DNA from: Halopelagius longus
GTDB taxonomy: Archaea; Halobacteriota; Halobacteria; Halobacteriales; Haloferacaceae
Length of the DNA stretch: 64,000 nucleotides
Direction: 5' to 3'
NCBI RefSeq assembly: GCF_900100875.1
Contig: NZ_FNKQ01000005.1
Coordinates: 223,755-287,754 of the forward strand
Every line of letters begins with the position of its first letter. Within the stretch, counting starts at the first letter, position 1. This document shows, one piece after another, positions 1 to 8,767 of this stretch. A model generated the notes under the pieces. It did no database searches and was not told where the DNA came from. It saw only the letters and a list, made by a program, of their open reading frames with translations. The position numbers and the translations under genes were made by a program.

Positions 1-194
1 ATCCGGCGAGGCAAGCGAGGATACCGGCGACTCCGTGGAGGGCACGCCGTCGTGTCAGGGGACGCATATTACCTGTGGTGCCGTCCCGTCCCGAAAGTAT
101 GTTTTGGAACGTGAATGTGTCTCAAATAAGTTTCTGTACTATACGAGATTATCGTTTATATTGAAGTGTCCGCCCGGAGAAGTGACGTACACCG

Positions 195-959
195 ATGCGA
201 ACGCGATTCCCCGCAGTCGTCGTCGCCCTCCTCCTCCTCACCGCCGGGTGTAGCGCGCTCACCGACGACCGACCGCCGAGCGACGAACGCGCGGTAGACG
301 CCACAGCGAAGGCGGCGTCGGCCCTCGACCCGGTTTCGACGTATCGGTTCGCCCTCGACGGTACCGTCCGCGCGTCCGACGGCGACCGAACGCGAACGGT
401 GGACGTAGACGGCGAGGGCGTCGTCGACACCCGACAGCGGAAGATGGCGTCGAACGCCACCGTCGACGGGAGGACACGCAGGCAGTATCTCGACGGCTAC
501 ACGACCTACGCGGAGTGCGCCGAACCGTGGGACGGGTGGAGCGTCGAGAACGCGAGCAACTCGACGGAGTGGACGAAGCTGACCCCGCTCGGTCGGCAGG
601 TAGAGATACTGCAACGGTCGAACGTCTACTGGGAGGGCAACCGGACGGTCGACGGCAACCGAACCGCCGTCGTCGTCGCCCACCCCTCGAAGCGGACGCT
701 CACGTCGCTTCCGTCCGTCGGCCGGACGGCGACGGACCTCTCCGAAGCCGACGTCGACAACGCGACGCTCAGAATGTGGATAGACGCGGAGACGGGGCGT
801 CCCGTGAAGTCCGAACTCGACGTCAGCCTCTCGACGGGAGGCGCGTCGGGCGAACTGGAGGCGACTACCCGGTACTACGGGTACGGCGAACCGGCGAACG
901 TCACCATCCCGTCCTCGGCGCGGACGGACCGGTACGAAATCGGCTGTCCCGGCGAGTGA
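195..959 (+). CDS. Predicted haloarchaeal lipoprotein of unknown function
   Basis: The 254-residue product starts with a basic-hydrophobic signal whose end reads LLLLTAGCS, a lipobox with Cys at about residue 19, so it should be a membrane-anchored exported lipoprotein. The rest is acidic with several N-x-S/T sites and no enzymatic motif that I recognise. The fold pattern (alternating strands, a late segment on prior values such as TLRMWIDAETGRPVKSEL) resembles the LolA/LppX-like lipoproteins common in Halobacteria, but that is an impression only. It stands alone, converging with the reductase gene downstream. The ATG at 195 directly precedes the signal peptide, which fixes the start. Confidence 0.8.
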   Translation: MRTRFPAVVVALLLLTAGCSALTDDRPPSDERAVDATAKAASALDPVSTYRFALDGTVRASDGDRTRTVDVDGEGVVDTRQRKMASNATVDGRTRRQYLDGYTTYAECAEPWDGWSVENASNSTEWTKLTPLGRQVEILQRSNVYWEGNRTVDGNRTAVVVAHPSKRTLTSLPSVGRTATDLSEADVDNATLRMWIDAETGRPVKSELDVSLSTGGASGELEATTRYYGYGEPANVTIPSSARTDRYEIGCPGE

Positions 960-1031
960 CGGCGAGAGGCGTCCGCGTCGGTCGCTCTCGGCGTCGGTAT
1001 CGGTATCCGCGTCGCGGACTCGCGGGCCTCG

Positions 1032-2042
1032 TTACTCGGAGACCTGCACGACCTGTTTCCCGATGTTGTCCCCGGAGAACAGTCCGAGGAACGCGTCGGG
1101 GGCGTTCTCCAACCCTTCGACGATAGTCTCGCGGTGTTTCAGTTCGCCGGACGCCACCCACTTTCCGAGTTGCTCGCTCGCCTCGCCGAACCGCGTCGCG
1201 TAGTCGCCGACGAGGAGGCCCTGCACTTTCGCCCGCGGCGCTATGAGCATCGGGAGTTTCCGCGGACCCGTCGGGACGCCCTCCTCGTTGTAGTGGGCGA
1301 TCTGTCCGCAGACCGCGACGCGCGCGTCCAGATTCAGCTTCGTGAACACCGCGTCCGTAATCGGTCCGCCGACGTTGTCGAAGTAGACGTCCACGCCCTC
1401 GGGCGCGGCGTCGTCTAAGGCGGCGGCGTAGTCGTCCGTCGTCTTGTAGTTTATCGCCGCGTCGAAGCCGAGGTCCTCGGTGAGCCAGTCGGTCTTCTCG
1501 TCGGACCCGGCGAACCCGACGACGCGACAGCCGCTCAGTTTCGCTATCTGTCCGACGACCGACCCGACCGCGCCCGCCGCGCCGGAGACGACGACCGTAT
1601 CGTCTGGCTTCGGTTCGCCGACGTCGAGCAGTCCGAAGTACGCCGTCCGCCCGGGCATCCCGAGCACTCCGAGGTACGCCGGCAGTCCGGCGACGTCCGG
1701 GTCCACGGGCGCGACGTCGGCGGCGTCGAGAACGGTGTAGTCGGCCCACGTCCCCTCGCCGGTGACGAAGTCGCCCTCCTCGTACCGGTCGCTCCCGCTC
1801 TCGACGACTTCGCCGACGACGCCGCCTTTCATCGGGTCGCCGACCTCCCACGGTTCCGCGTACGACTCGGTGTCTCGCATCCGGCCTCGCATGTAGGGGT
1901 CCACCGAGAGGTACCGAACGCGGACGAGGAGTTCGCCGTGCCTCGGCTCCGGTCTGTCGCTCTCGCGCAGCTCGAAGCAGTCCAGATCCGGTTCGCCCTC
2001 GGGTCGCTCTGCGAAGTACCACTCGCGGTTCGAGTCTCGCAT
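1032..2042 (-). CDS. NADP-dependent MDR-family oxidoreductase (leukotriene B4 dehydrogenase/curcumin reductase-like)
   Basis: The 336-residue protein belongs to the zinc-independent medium-chain dehydrogenase/reductase group that reduces alpha,beta-unsaturated ketones or aldehydes with NADPH. The N-terminal catalytic domain shows the family segment LSVDPYMRGRM near residue 50, and the Rossmann part carries SGAAGAVGSVVGQIAKL (about residues 153-170) followed by GFAGSDEK. The later YFDNVGG motif is also characteristic. Length matches the family (about 330-345). No zinc-binding cysteines are present, as expected. The physiological substrate cannot be read from the sequence. It is a single gene on the minus strand, 86 nt downstream of the pentapeptide channel stop, so read-through from that unit is possible. 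Confidence 0.88.
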   Translation of the reverse strand: MRDSNREWYFAERPEGEPDLDCFELRESDRPEPRHGELLVRVRYLSVDPYMRGRMRDTESYAEPWEVGDPMKGGVVGEVVESGSDRYEEGDFVTGEGTWADYTVLDAADVAPVDPDVAGLPAYLGVLGMPGRTAYFGLLDVGEPKPDDTVVVSGAAGAVGSVVGQIAKLSGCRVVGFAGSDEKTDWLTEDLGFDAAINYKTTDDYAAALDDAAPEGVDVYFDNVGGPITDAVFTKLNLDARVAVCGQIAHYNEEGVPTGPRKLPMLIAPRAKVQGLLVGDYATRFGEASEQLGKWVASGELKHRETIVEGLENAPDAFLGLFSGDNIGKQVVQVSE

Positions 2043-2127
2043 ACACGCGTTTAGAGTTCCCCCGGAAGATACCTTCCGGTCGCGGAAGTTCGAAGCTCGA
2101 AAGGGGGGCGGGCGCGGAGGGGCCGAC

Positions 2128-4464
2128 TCAGTTTCCGCCCAGCACCCGTTTGAACAGCGTGAAGGTGAGGAGGGTAAAGAGCAGGCCGTTCAACATCCCT
2201 TGGCTCGCCGCCAGCAGTTTGGCCCCGCCGCCGAGCGGATTGATGTCGCCGTACCCGACCGTACTGAAGCTGATGTAACTGTAGTAGACGGTGTCGAAGA
2301 GGACCTGTGCCGCCGACTTGTCGACGAGGCCGGGCGCGAACACGCTTCCGGCCTGCGTCAGGAACGGGCCGCCGAGGGCGTACACCAGACCGAACAGCAT
2401 CGGCGAGAGGAAGGTGAGCGCGGCGATTCGGGGGAGCCGGTTGCCGTACCCGCAGGTCACCTGCATGATGAGGTTGAGGACGACGCTGGCCGCCTTCTTC
2501 CCGCGCGCCCAGACGTTCAGCGAGTACTCGTTGAGGAGGATGTCGAGGTTCTTCCGCCGGTTGTAGTAGTAGCGTTTGAACTCGAACTCCCTGCTTGCGG
2601 GCGTGTCGCCGACGGCGTCGGCGCTGTCCTGCGCCTTCCGGTACGTCTCCTCGATGATTTCGTCGGTCATCTCGACGGCGAACTGTCCGGTGGCCTCGTT
2701 GCCGACGAAGTCGTGAATCGTCCAGTCGTTGCGTTCGAGGTACGCGTGGTGGTTGCTGAAGTCGAAGTGGTCGAAGTCGGTGAGACAGAACCGGAAGTGG
2801 TCGAGCAGTTCGTGCTCGTTGCCCTCGCCTTCCAGTTGGAGGTTGCCGAGCGTCGCCCGCGTGAAGTCGTACGGCGTGGCGTCGCCGGTGACTTGCGCTA
2901 TCGTGCCGCCGTTTATCGTCGCGTCGGTGAGGTCGATGTACGTATCGCGTTCGCCGCCGAGCAGGCGGAACTTCGCCGTCTCGTGGAACACCGCGCGTCG
3001 GAAGTTACAGCGCTCGTGGAACGTGGCGTCCCAAAACGAGACGTTCGTGAAGTTGGCCGACTCGAACACGGCGTCATCGCGGAACGTCGCCTCCTTGAAC
3101 GACGCGTTCTCCTCTAAGTGTCGCGTCTTCCCCTCGAACACCGCCCCGCGGAACTCCGCCGGGCCGTAGAACGTCGCCTCGCGGAAGCTCGCGTCCTCGT
3201 TGAACCGCGCTTCGTCGAAGCGCGTCCGGGCGTCGAACGCGACGTCGTCGAACGTCACGTCGCCGTCGAACTCGGCCTCGACGGCGACGACGGCGTCGCC
3301 GAACCGGCTCCCGTCGAAGACGGTTTCCCCGTCGAACGCCGCGCCGGTGAGTTCGAGCTCGCCGGAGACGTCCAGACGGTGACAGTCCGCGCGCGCGGTG
3401 AACGTCGCGCGGTCGAAGTTGAGCGGCCCTTTGAACGTCGCGTCCTTGAAGTCGGCGTACCGGAAGCGGGCCAACTTGTAGTCGGCTTCCTCCTCGAACA
3501 CCGCCCCCTCGAACGTCACGTCGTCGCTCGTCGTCCGACTGCCGCCGTTGAACTCGACGCCGCGGAACTCGGCCAGTCGCATGAACCGCGCGTCCTCGAA
3601 GCTCACGTCGTCGTCGAACCGGGCCTCGTCGAAGTCGGCGACCTGTTGGAACGTGGCGGCGTCGAACCGCGCGTCGCCGCCGAACACCGCGTGTTCGAAG
3701 TCGGAACCAGCGGTGAACTGCGCCCCCTCGAAGGTGACGTAGTCGAACGTCGCCTGCCGGAAACTGGCGTCGTCGCGGAACGTCGCGTCGGCGAAGGAGA
3801 CGTGGTCGTCGAGGACGTGACTGCTACCGCTCGTTTCCGCGTTCCGGAAGTGGACCTGACCGTGGAACGTCGCCTCGGCGAAGCTCGTATCGCTTCGGAA
3901 CGTCGTCTCGTCGCAGTTCACGTCGCCGTGGAACACCGCGCCGTCGAATCGGACGTCCTGTTGGAACGTCGCCTCCGCCGTCGTGACCCCCTCCCGCACC
4001 GTCAGGTCGTCCGCCTCCACGACGCCCGTGACGACGGCGTCCTCGAACTTGAGGCGGCCGACGGTCGCCTCCCGGAGGATGAGCCCTTGGTCGAGGCGGC
4101 CGTGCGTGAGGTCGATGCCCTCGATGTCCGCGTGCTGGAAGTTGAGGACGTGGTTCGTCGAGCCGTTGACGTCCTGATAGGTGAGCGAGAGGTGCGGCAG
4201 GTCCGCACCGACGTACTCGTTGACCCGCGTGTCCGGAGATTCGAGGTTCTCCCGGAGGTCCTCGAGGATGTCGTCAGCCGTCACGTCGTGTGCGGCGCGT
4301 TCGTCTCGACTCATGTGGAAGACGCAGTACTCGCTCTCGGGGTGGGCTTCGTGCGGGCACTCCCACGTCGCTTGGAGTCGGGCGTCCGTCCGCGTGGAGG
4401 GGTCGAAGCGGTACCGGCAGTTCGACGACGACTTCGGCGTGGGGAGGGATTCGTTTCTCGACAT
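2128..4464 (-). CDS. Pentapeptide-repeat protein fused to a two-TM potassium channel
   Basis: The 778-residue protein has three parts. Residues 16-50 hold a Cys/His set (C16, C36, C47, H50) that looks like a small zinc-binding module. From about 110 to 560 there are dozens of five-residue repeats of the type F-x-x-A-x-F (for example FADATF, FEGAVF, FDEARF), which would form a right-handed quadrilateral beta-helix in the cytoplasm. The C-terminus has two hydrophobic segments around a pore loop with the K+ selectivity filter TVGYGD at 735-740. The expected assembly is a tetrameric K+ channel gated or scaffolded by the beta-helix. It lies 144 nt downstream of the zinc-ribbon gene on the same strand and may be the last gene of the spermidine-synthase-like operon. 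The ligand sensed is unknown. Confidence 0.85.
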   Translation of the reverse strand: MSRNESLPTPKSSSNCRYRFDPSTRTDARLQATWECPHEAHPESEYCVFHMSRDERAAHDVTADDILEDLRENLESPDTRVNEYVGADLPHLSLTYQDVNGSTNHVLNFQHADIEGIDLTHGRLDQGLILREATVGRLKFEDAVVTGVVEADDLTVREGVTTAEATFQQDVRFDGAVFHGDVNCDETTFRSDTSFAEATFHGQVHFRNAETSGSSHVLDDHVSFADATFRDDASFRQATFDYVTFEGAQFTAGSDFEHAVFGGDARFDAATFQQVADFDEARFDDDVSFEDARFMRLAEFRGVEFNGGSRTTSDDVTFEGAVFEEEADYKLARFRYADFKDATFKGPLNFDRATFTARADCHRLDVSGELELTGAAFDGETVFDGSRFGDAVVAVEAEFDGDVTFDDVAFDARTRFDEARFNEDASFREATFYGPAEFRGAVFEGKTRHLEENASFKEATFRDDAVFESANFTNVSFWDATFHERCNFRRAVFHETAKFRLLGGERDTYIDLTDATINGGTIAQVTGDATPYDFTRATLGNLQLEGEGNEHELLDHFRFCLTDFDHFDFSNHHAYLERNDWTIHDFVGNEATGQFAVEMTDEIIEETYRKAQDSADAVGDTPASREFEFKRYYYNRRKNLDILLNEYSLNVWARGKKAASVVLNLIMQVTCGYGNRLPRIAALTFLSPMLFGLVYALGGPFLTQAGSVFAPGLVDKSAAQVLFDTVYYSYISFSTVGYGDINPLGGGAKLLAASQGMLNGLLFTLLTFTLFKRVLGGN

Positions 4465-4608
4465 GGCTATGGCGTCACCGTCCTCCCTCCCGCGCGAGGC
4501 GATTCGACGGGGGAGGGGGTTCGTCTGTTCACGTATTTCATACGTTCTGTCATATAGTTTCGGTACCCGTTCGGGCGTCGCATCCGACGGAGTCGGTCGG
4601 TGCGGCGG

Positions 4609-5565
4609 TCAATCGAGCACCGACCGGCGTTCCTCCGGCGAGAGTTCTGCGTGGACGGCGTTGGGCGAACAGTGCTCGCACTCGCAGGCGGGGTTGGTGC
4701 TCCGGTCGTACGTCCACACCGGGTAGCCGAACAGGAAGAACGCCTCCATCTGGTGGCGTTCGATGACCGCATCGGCCGCCTGCCCGCAGTTCGGGCACCA
4801 CTCCTCGTCGTCGGTCGGTTCCTGAAACGTCACCTTCCGACGGCCGAACCCCGCGTTCGAGTACGCCTCCGACCGCGACATCTCGACGAGGTCCTCGGCG
4901 GGGTACGGGGCCGCGTCGATTTCGTTGTCGAAGCCGGTTTCGGAGGCGACGTCGGCCGAGAGATACGGTCCGACGCGGACGGTGTTGTCGTAGCCGACGA
5001 AGTGGACCGTCACGTCGGCGTCTCGGCCTTCGACGCGAACGTCGTGACCGTGGCCGACGAGGTACAGTTCGAGGTTCCGCCGCGCCTTCGTCAGTTCGAT
5101 TTCGTGGTCCATGCCGACGGCGTAGACGCCCGTCGTGGGGTCCGTCGCCGTCGCGGACTGCCGCCACCCGACGGTCGAAACGTCGTACTCCTCGGGGGAG
5201 GCGGTCGGCGAAACGTCGTCGGCGTAGACGTTCTCGGCGCCCGGCGCGGAGAACTCGCCCTCGGCGGCCTCGGCGGCGACGAACACGTCCTCGGCGTCGG
5301 TGACGACCACGTCGCCGTCAACCTGTTCGACGTAGCCGTCTTCGAGGCTGCCGCCGATGGTGGTCTCGGCATCGCCGCGTTCGTCGGGCCGTTCGACGTC
5401 GATTGACTGGTGGGTGAACACGTACTCCGCGTTGCGGACGGCGAAGTCGCCGCCGACGCTGTTCGTCGTCACGAACACGTCCGCCGGGTCGAGTAGTTCG
5501 ACGGGCGGTCGTTCCGAACCGTTGAGCGTTACGTCGCCGTCGTAGGTCGTGGTGTCGTCTGTCAT
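4609..5565 (-). CDS. Repeat-rich beta protein with C-terminal zinc ribbon, unknown function
   Basis: The 318-residue acidic protein has no signal peptide or membrane segment. Roughly residues 25-230 consist of short strand-like units in which the same themes recur (DVFVTTNSVGGDF, DVFVAAEAAEGEF, ENVYADDV), suggesting a beta-solenoid or stacked beta-sheet. Near the C-terminus a CPNCG knuckle pairs with a CECEHC knuckle about 35 residues later, a likely zinc ribbon. The start ATG overlaps the stop of the upstream DUF2617-like gene in an ATGA tetranucleotide (5562-5565), so translation is probably coupled and the two proteins made together. I do not recognise a named family. Confidence 0.8.
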   Translation of the reverse strand: MTDDTTTYDGDVTLNGSERPPVELLDPADVFVTTNSVGGDFAVRNAEYVFTHQSIDVERPDERGDAETTIGGSLEDGYVEQVDGDVVVTDAEDVFVAAEAAEGEFSAPGAENVYADDVSPTASPEEYDVSTVGWRQSATATDPTTGVYAVGMDHEIELTKARRNLELYLVGHGHDVRVEGRDADVTVHFVGYDNTVRVGPYLSADVASETGFDNEIDAAPYPAEDLVEMSRSEAYSNAGFGRRKVTFQEPTDDEEWCPNCGQAADAVIERHQMEAFFLFGYPVWTYDRSTNPACECEHCSPNAVHAELSPEERRSVLD

Positions 5566-6098
5566 GGATGGGTTTCAGTCGCGTTCCGCGTCGGGTCGTC
5601 GAGTCGTTCGGACCGCGCCGGCGACCGGCGGACGGTCAGTCGCGTCTCGGTGTGAAGCGCCAGTTCGTGTTCGGGGTAGGTGTGGTACGTCTCGTAGCCC
5701 GTCGCGCCGACCGAGATGGTCGTCCACGCCTCCGGGGCGAACCGGTAGGCGACCGTCGCCTCGTCCGGGCCGGAGAACGCGTCTAGGGGCCGGCCGGTGA
5801 CGGTCGTCGTCGCGTTGAGGCGGTCGCCGCGGAACCGGAACTCCCGTTCGACGCCGACCGAGAGCGGCGTCTCGTGCGTCGGTTCGGCCGACAGCGGCCT
5901 GCACGAACAGAGTTCGTGGAAACCGAGCGACGGGAGGCCGACGTAGTGCGACTCGCCGATTACCGTGAACGCGGCCGGGCGGCCGAGGAGTTCGTCGGGG
6001 TGGACCGCCTTCACGTCGAGGCGGTCGAAGTCGGGGCGAGTCCCGGCGTACGCGAAGTACAGTTCGGAGGGAGCGTCGGAGTGGGTGTCTGGGGACAT
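5562..6098 (-). CDS. DUF2617-like protein
   Basis: The reading frame from ATG 6098 encodes 178 residues. A much longer open frame continues upstream, but it only mirrors the spermidine-synthase-like gene and has no support. The protein is soluble, with a central segment GFHELCSCRPL containing the only two cysteines and a second half of alternating beta strands (FRFRGDRLNATTTVTG, TVAYRFAPEAWTTIS). From memory this resembles the DUF2617 family, which in actinobacteria is found near spermidine-synthase-like genes; I could not verify this. The gene starts 2 nt after the stop of the synthase-like gene and overlaps the next gene by 4 nt, so it is part of a tight operon. Function unknown. Confidence 0.75.
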   Translation of the reverse strand: MSPDTHSDAPSELYFAYAGTRPDFDRLDVKAVHPDELLGRPAAFTVIGESHYVGLPSLGFHELCSCRPLSAEPTHETPLSVGVEREFRFRGDRLNATTTVTGRPLDAFSGPDEATVAYRFAPEAWTTISVGATGYETYHTYPEHELALHTETRLTVRRSPARSERLDDPTRNATETHP

Positions 6099-6100
6099 GA

Positions 6101-7858
6101 TCAGGTGTCGACGAGGATGTCGTAGTTGGGATGGAAGATGGAGTTCACCCGCACGCCGTTGTAGCGGGGGACTGGACGCCACCGGGCGTCTCGATAGCGG
6201 TCGGAGTACCGCCGAACGTAGTCGGTCCCGTCGGCGACGGGGAGGGACCGACGCTCGCCGGGGGCGAAGACGTAGAACCGCTCGACGCGTTCGACGTCGC
6301 CGTCGGAGTCTATGTCCTCCACCGCCCAGTAGGGGAGTTGCCGAGTGAAGCCGGCGGCTCCGACCGTGTTGAGGAACGCCTTGTTGTGTTCGGGGTAGTC
6401 GTCCGGCGAGTACGCCCACGTCACTACCACGCCGTCCTCCGAGAGGTGGCGGCGGACCGACCGATAGAACTCCTCGGAGTACAGCGTCAGGAGGTCGTCG
6501 TCCGTCGCTCCGGGGACGTCGAGGAGGACGAGGTCGTACGTCTCGTTCGTCTGCTGGAGGTAGCGGTAGCCGTCGCCGACGGTCACGTTCAGGCGGTCGT
6601 ACCGGTAGGCGTCGTCGTGCCACCGTCGGAAGAACGAGTCGTTCTTCGTCCGGTTCATGAACCGAGCGTCGAGGTCGACCTGGTCGACGGTCACGTCGTA
6701 CTGCCGGAGGTGGTCGACGGCGACCCAGTCGCCGCCGCCGACGACGAGTACCTTGGTCTCGGGGCCGCGTTCGAACAGCGACATCGGCACGTCCACGAGG
6801 CCGTTGTGGTAGCTGTCGGCCCAACTATCGCACATCTGCACCGCCGAGTCGAGACGGAGACACCGCTCCGAGCGACCGGTGAAGTGCGGGTTCGGTCCGC
6901 TTCCGGTCCACGTGCGCCGGTATCGGACGACGTGTTGGTACTTCGTCGTCTCCTGCGACGTGACTTCCGCGCGCATCGTACCCGGCCGGTACTCGTCTTC
7001 TATCTGCTGTTCGAGGTAGAGTTCGGACAGTCGGTCGTCCACCGTCTCGTGGTTGACCACGGCGCCCGCGTACGTCGCGGTCAAGAGTAGGCAGACGACG
7101 AGCAACGCCTTCGGAACGCGGCCGACGAGGGGCGTGGACGCCGCGAACGGCGTCGGCGACCAGCCGCCGAATCGGACGACGAAGACGAGCGCCGCGAGGC
7201 CGTTGAGCAACGCGAGCACGAATATGGTCGGGATGAGTCCCAACCCCGGGTACAGCAGTTTCGCGTAGACGATGGCCCCGAACAGGCCGCCGACGTAGTC
7301 CATCGCCAGCACGACGGAGAGACCGCTCCGACGCCCGTCGTTGCGTTCGACGGTCCAGACGACGCCGAGACAGCGAACGGTCGCGTCGTGGAGGCGGCGT
7401 CCGAACCGGCGAAGCCGCGCCGGCGTCACCGCGTCCTCTTCGCCGAGTTCGTCCACCAAGTAGGTCAAGAGCGGAAGCTCGAACCCCGAGAGGAATCCGA
7501 CGACGACGACGGGGAGGCGCGCCGCGAGCCATATCAGCTCCGACGGAACCGCTTGGGGGATGCGGACGCTGTTGAGGGCGACGATTAGCAGAAACCCCGC
7601 CGGGGCGGCCGCGGCTAGGAGCACCTCGGTCCTGAAGAAGTTCTCTCCGTGTTCGTCTGCGTTCAGGTCGTCCGAGAGCGCCGCGCCGATGCCGAGGCTG
7701 AAGAAGTACAGCCCGACGGTGATGACGTACTGGGTCACCGTCCCGCCGTACATCACGGTCAGCAGTTCGGAGTAGACGAACTCGTACGCGAAGCTGCAGA
7801 ACGACACGACGAACGTGAGTGCGAGGAGGGTGAGCGTCTCGGTTCGTGTATTCGACAT
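6101..7858 (-). CDS. Membrane-anchored spermidine synthase-like aminopropyltransferase
   Basis: The 585-residue protein has an N-terminal half with about seven hydrophobic segments (roughly residues 1-250) followed by a spermidine-synthase-type Rossmann domain. Visible family motifs include VLVVGGGDWVAVDHL (nucleotide-binding glycine loop), VDQVDLD (classically VEID, contacting the nucleoside), GDGYRYL and LLDVPGATDDD (classically D-S-S-D-P), then LYSEEFYRSVRRHL. The catalytic-type Asp of LLDVP is retained, whereas the surrounding polyamine-pocket residues differ from canonical spermidine synthases. The enzyme would transfer an aminopropyl or related group from decarboxylated S-adenosylmethionine to an unknown acceptor at the membrane. 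It is the core of the 8614-to-4609 operon. Confidence 0.85.
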   Translation of the reverse strand: MSNTRTETLTLLALTFVVSFCSFAYEFVYSELLTVMYGGTVTQYVITVGLYFFSLGIGAALSDDLNADEHGENFFRTEVLLAAAAPAGFLLIVALNSVRIPQAVPSELIWLAARLPVVVVGFLSGFELPLLTYLVDELGEEDAVTPARLRRFGRRLHDATVRCLGVVWTVERNDGRRSGLSVVLAMDYVGGLFGAIVYAKLLYPGLGLIPTIFVLALLNGLAALVFVVRFGGWSPTPFAASTPLVGRVPKALLVVCLLLTATYAGAVVNHETVDDRLSELYLEQQIEDEYRPGTMRAEVTSQETTKYQHVVRYRRTWTGSGPNPHFTGRSERCLRLDSAVQMCDSWADSYHNGLVDVPMSLFERGPETKVLVVGGGDWVAVDHLRQYDVTVDQVDLDARFMNRTKNDSFFRRWHDDAYRYDRLNVTVGDGYRYLQQTNETYDLVLLDVPGATDDDLLTLYSEEFYRSVRRHLSEDGVVVTWAYSPDDYPEHNKAFLNTVGAAGFTRQLPYWAVEDIDSDGDVERVERFYVFAPGERRSLPVADGTDYVRRYSDRYRDARWRPVPRYNGVRVNSIFHPNYDILVDT

Positions 7859-7921
7859 GGAGGGTGTATCGGGGACGTGCTGGTCGCGGCTCTCGTCGGG
7901 AGGCGCTTGGGCGTCGCTACC

Positions 7922-8614
7922 TCAGATTCGCGGCGACACCTTCCACTCCTCCTCGATGCTGTACTCCCCGTCGGTCGAACTGTCGATTTCGAGGTCGTAC
8001 GACTCCCACCGGAAGTTGTGGTTGTTCTCGGAGCCGACTATCTTGGCACCGACGCGGTACCACCCGTCGGCGGCCTGCCCGTTCGTGACGTCGTACTTCA
8101 CCGTATCGTCCGGGTTTCGGAACGTCTTGTCCCACGGAACCGCGCCGGGGCCCGGCGCGTCGTCCCGGAACTGCGACGTGGTCCCGAGATACGCGACGCC
8201 GAGTGCGGCGATTCCGACGGGGTATCGAGACACCTCGTCGCCGTGGTTCTCGTACCAGTCGTCGGCGTAGTCGCCGCCGTGGTACCACGCGTACCCGTGT
8301 CTCGTTCGCGGGGCCGAGGAGTACCCGCCGTTACCGCGGCCGGACGCGCCGCGGCCGCCGCCACCGCCGCTCTTTCCTTTGGCGCTGGCGACGCCGACGG
8401 GGTTCAGCCCGCCGAGCGACTGTTGCTGTGACTCTTCGTACCTGGACATGACCCACGTGTCGTCTGCGGCGTCGATGACGAGCGACGTGTCGCTCATCTC
8501 GAAGCTCGATATGACGTTCGACTTCCGCGGGGGAGGGGACTTACTACCGAGGCATCCGCTCAGGGCGGTGAGCGCTCCGAGGCCGGAGCCGACGATAAAT
8601 TGGCGGCGACGCAT
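7922..8614 (-). CDS. Tat-exported lipoprotein, first gene of the spermidine-synthase-like operon
   Basis: The 230-residue product begins MRRRQFIVGSG and reaches the lipobox LSGCLGS near residue 21, a twin-arginine lipoprotein signal. A Gly/Ser/Arg-rich low-complexity linker follows (about residues 78-105), then a Trp/Tyr-rich domain (HGYAWYHGGDYADDWYENHG) and a beta-rich C-terminus. Actinobacterial relatives of this gene neighbourhood carry DUF4247-type lipoproteins; equivalence here is a guess. It is 63 nt upstream of the synthase-like gene on the same strand, so it probably opens the operon and supplies an outer-face component of the system. Confidence 0.78.
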   Translation of the reverse strand: MRRRQFIVGSGLGALTALSGCLGSKSPPPRKSNVISSFEMSDTSLVIDAADDTWVMSRYEESQQQSLGGLNPVGVASAKGKSGGGGGRGASGRGNGGYSSAPRTRHGYAWYHGGDYADDWYENHGDEVSRYPVGIAALGVAYLGTTSQFRDDAPGPGAVPWDKTFRNPDDTVKYDVTNGQAADGWYRVGAKIVGSENNHNFRWESYDLEIDSSTDGEYSIEEEWKVSPRI

Positions 8615-8767
8615 AGTTTGCGATTCCTCTCCAACGATTGGACAACTAGATTAACTATCTTCTGGTTTAGGGGATCGACCCGCTTTCGGACGCGCCCGTT
8701 CGCCGAGTGTCGCCGGTCGGCCGCGGCGAGAGAATCGATAAACCGTTACGCGGTGTACAAATGCCGT

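Noticed and set aside
1..194. Possible end of a gene at the left edge
   Set aside because: Open frames exist across the first 100-250 nt, but none has a clear C-terminal pattern and the sequence turns AT-rich before the lipoprotein start.
3118..4557. 479-codon open frame on the plus strand opposite the pentapeptide channel gene
   Set aside because: High-GC haloarchaeal genes produce long antisense frames. The sense protein has clear repeats and a K+ filter; the antisense one is low-complexity E/V/R-rich without family features.
5562..6824. 420-codon version of the DUF2617-like frame
   Set aside because: The N-terminal 240 codons are Arg/Pro-rich and mirror another frame of the spermidine-synthase-like gene; ATG 6098 fits the operon spacing.
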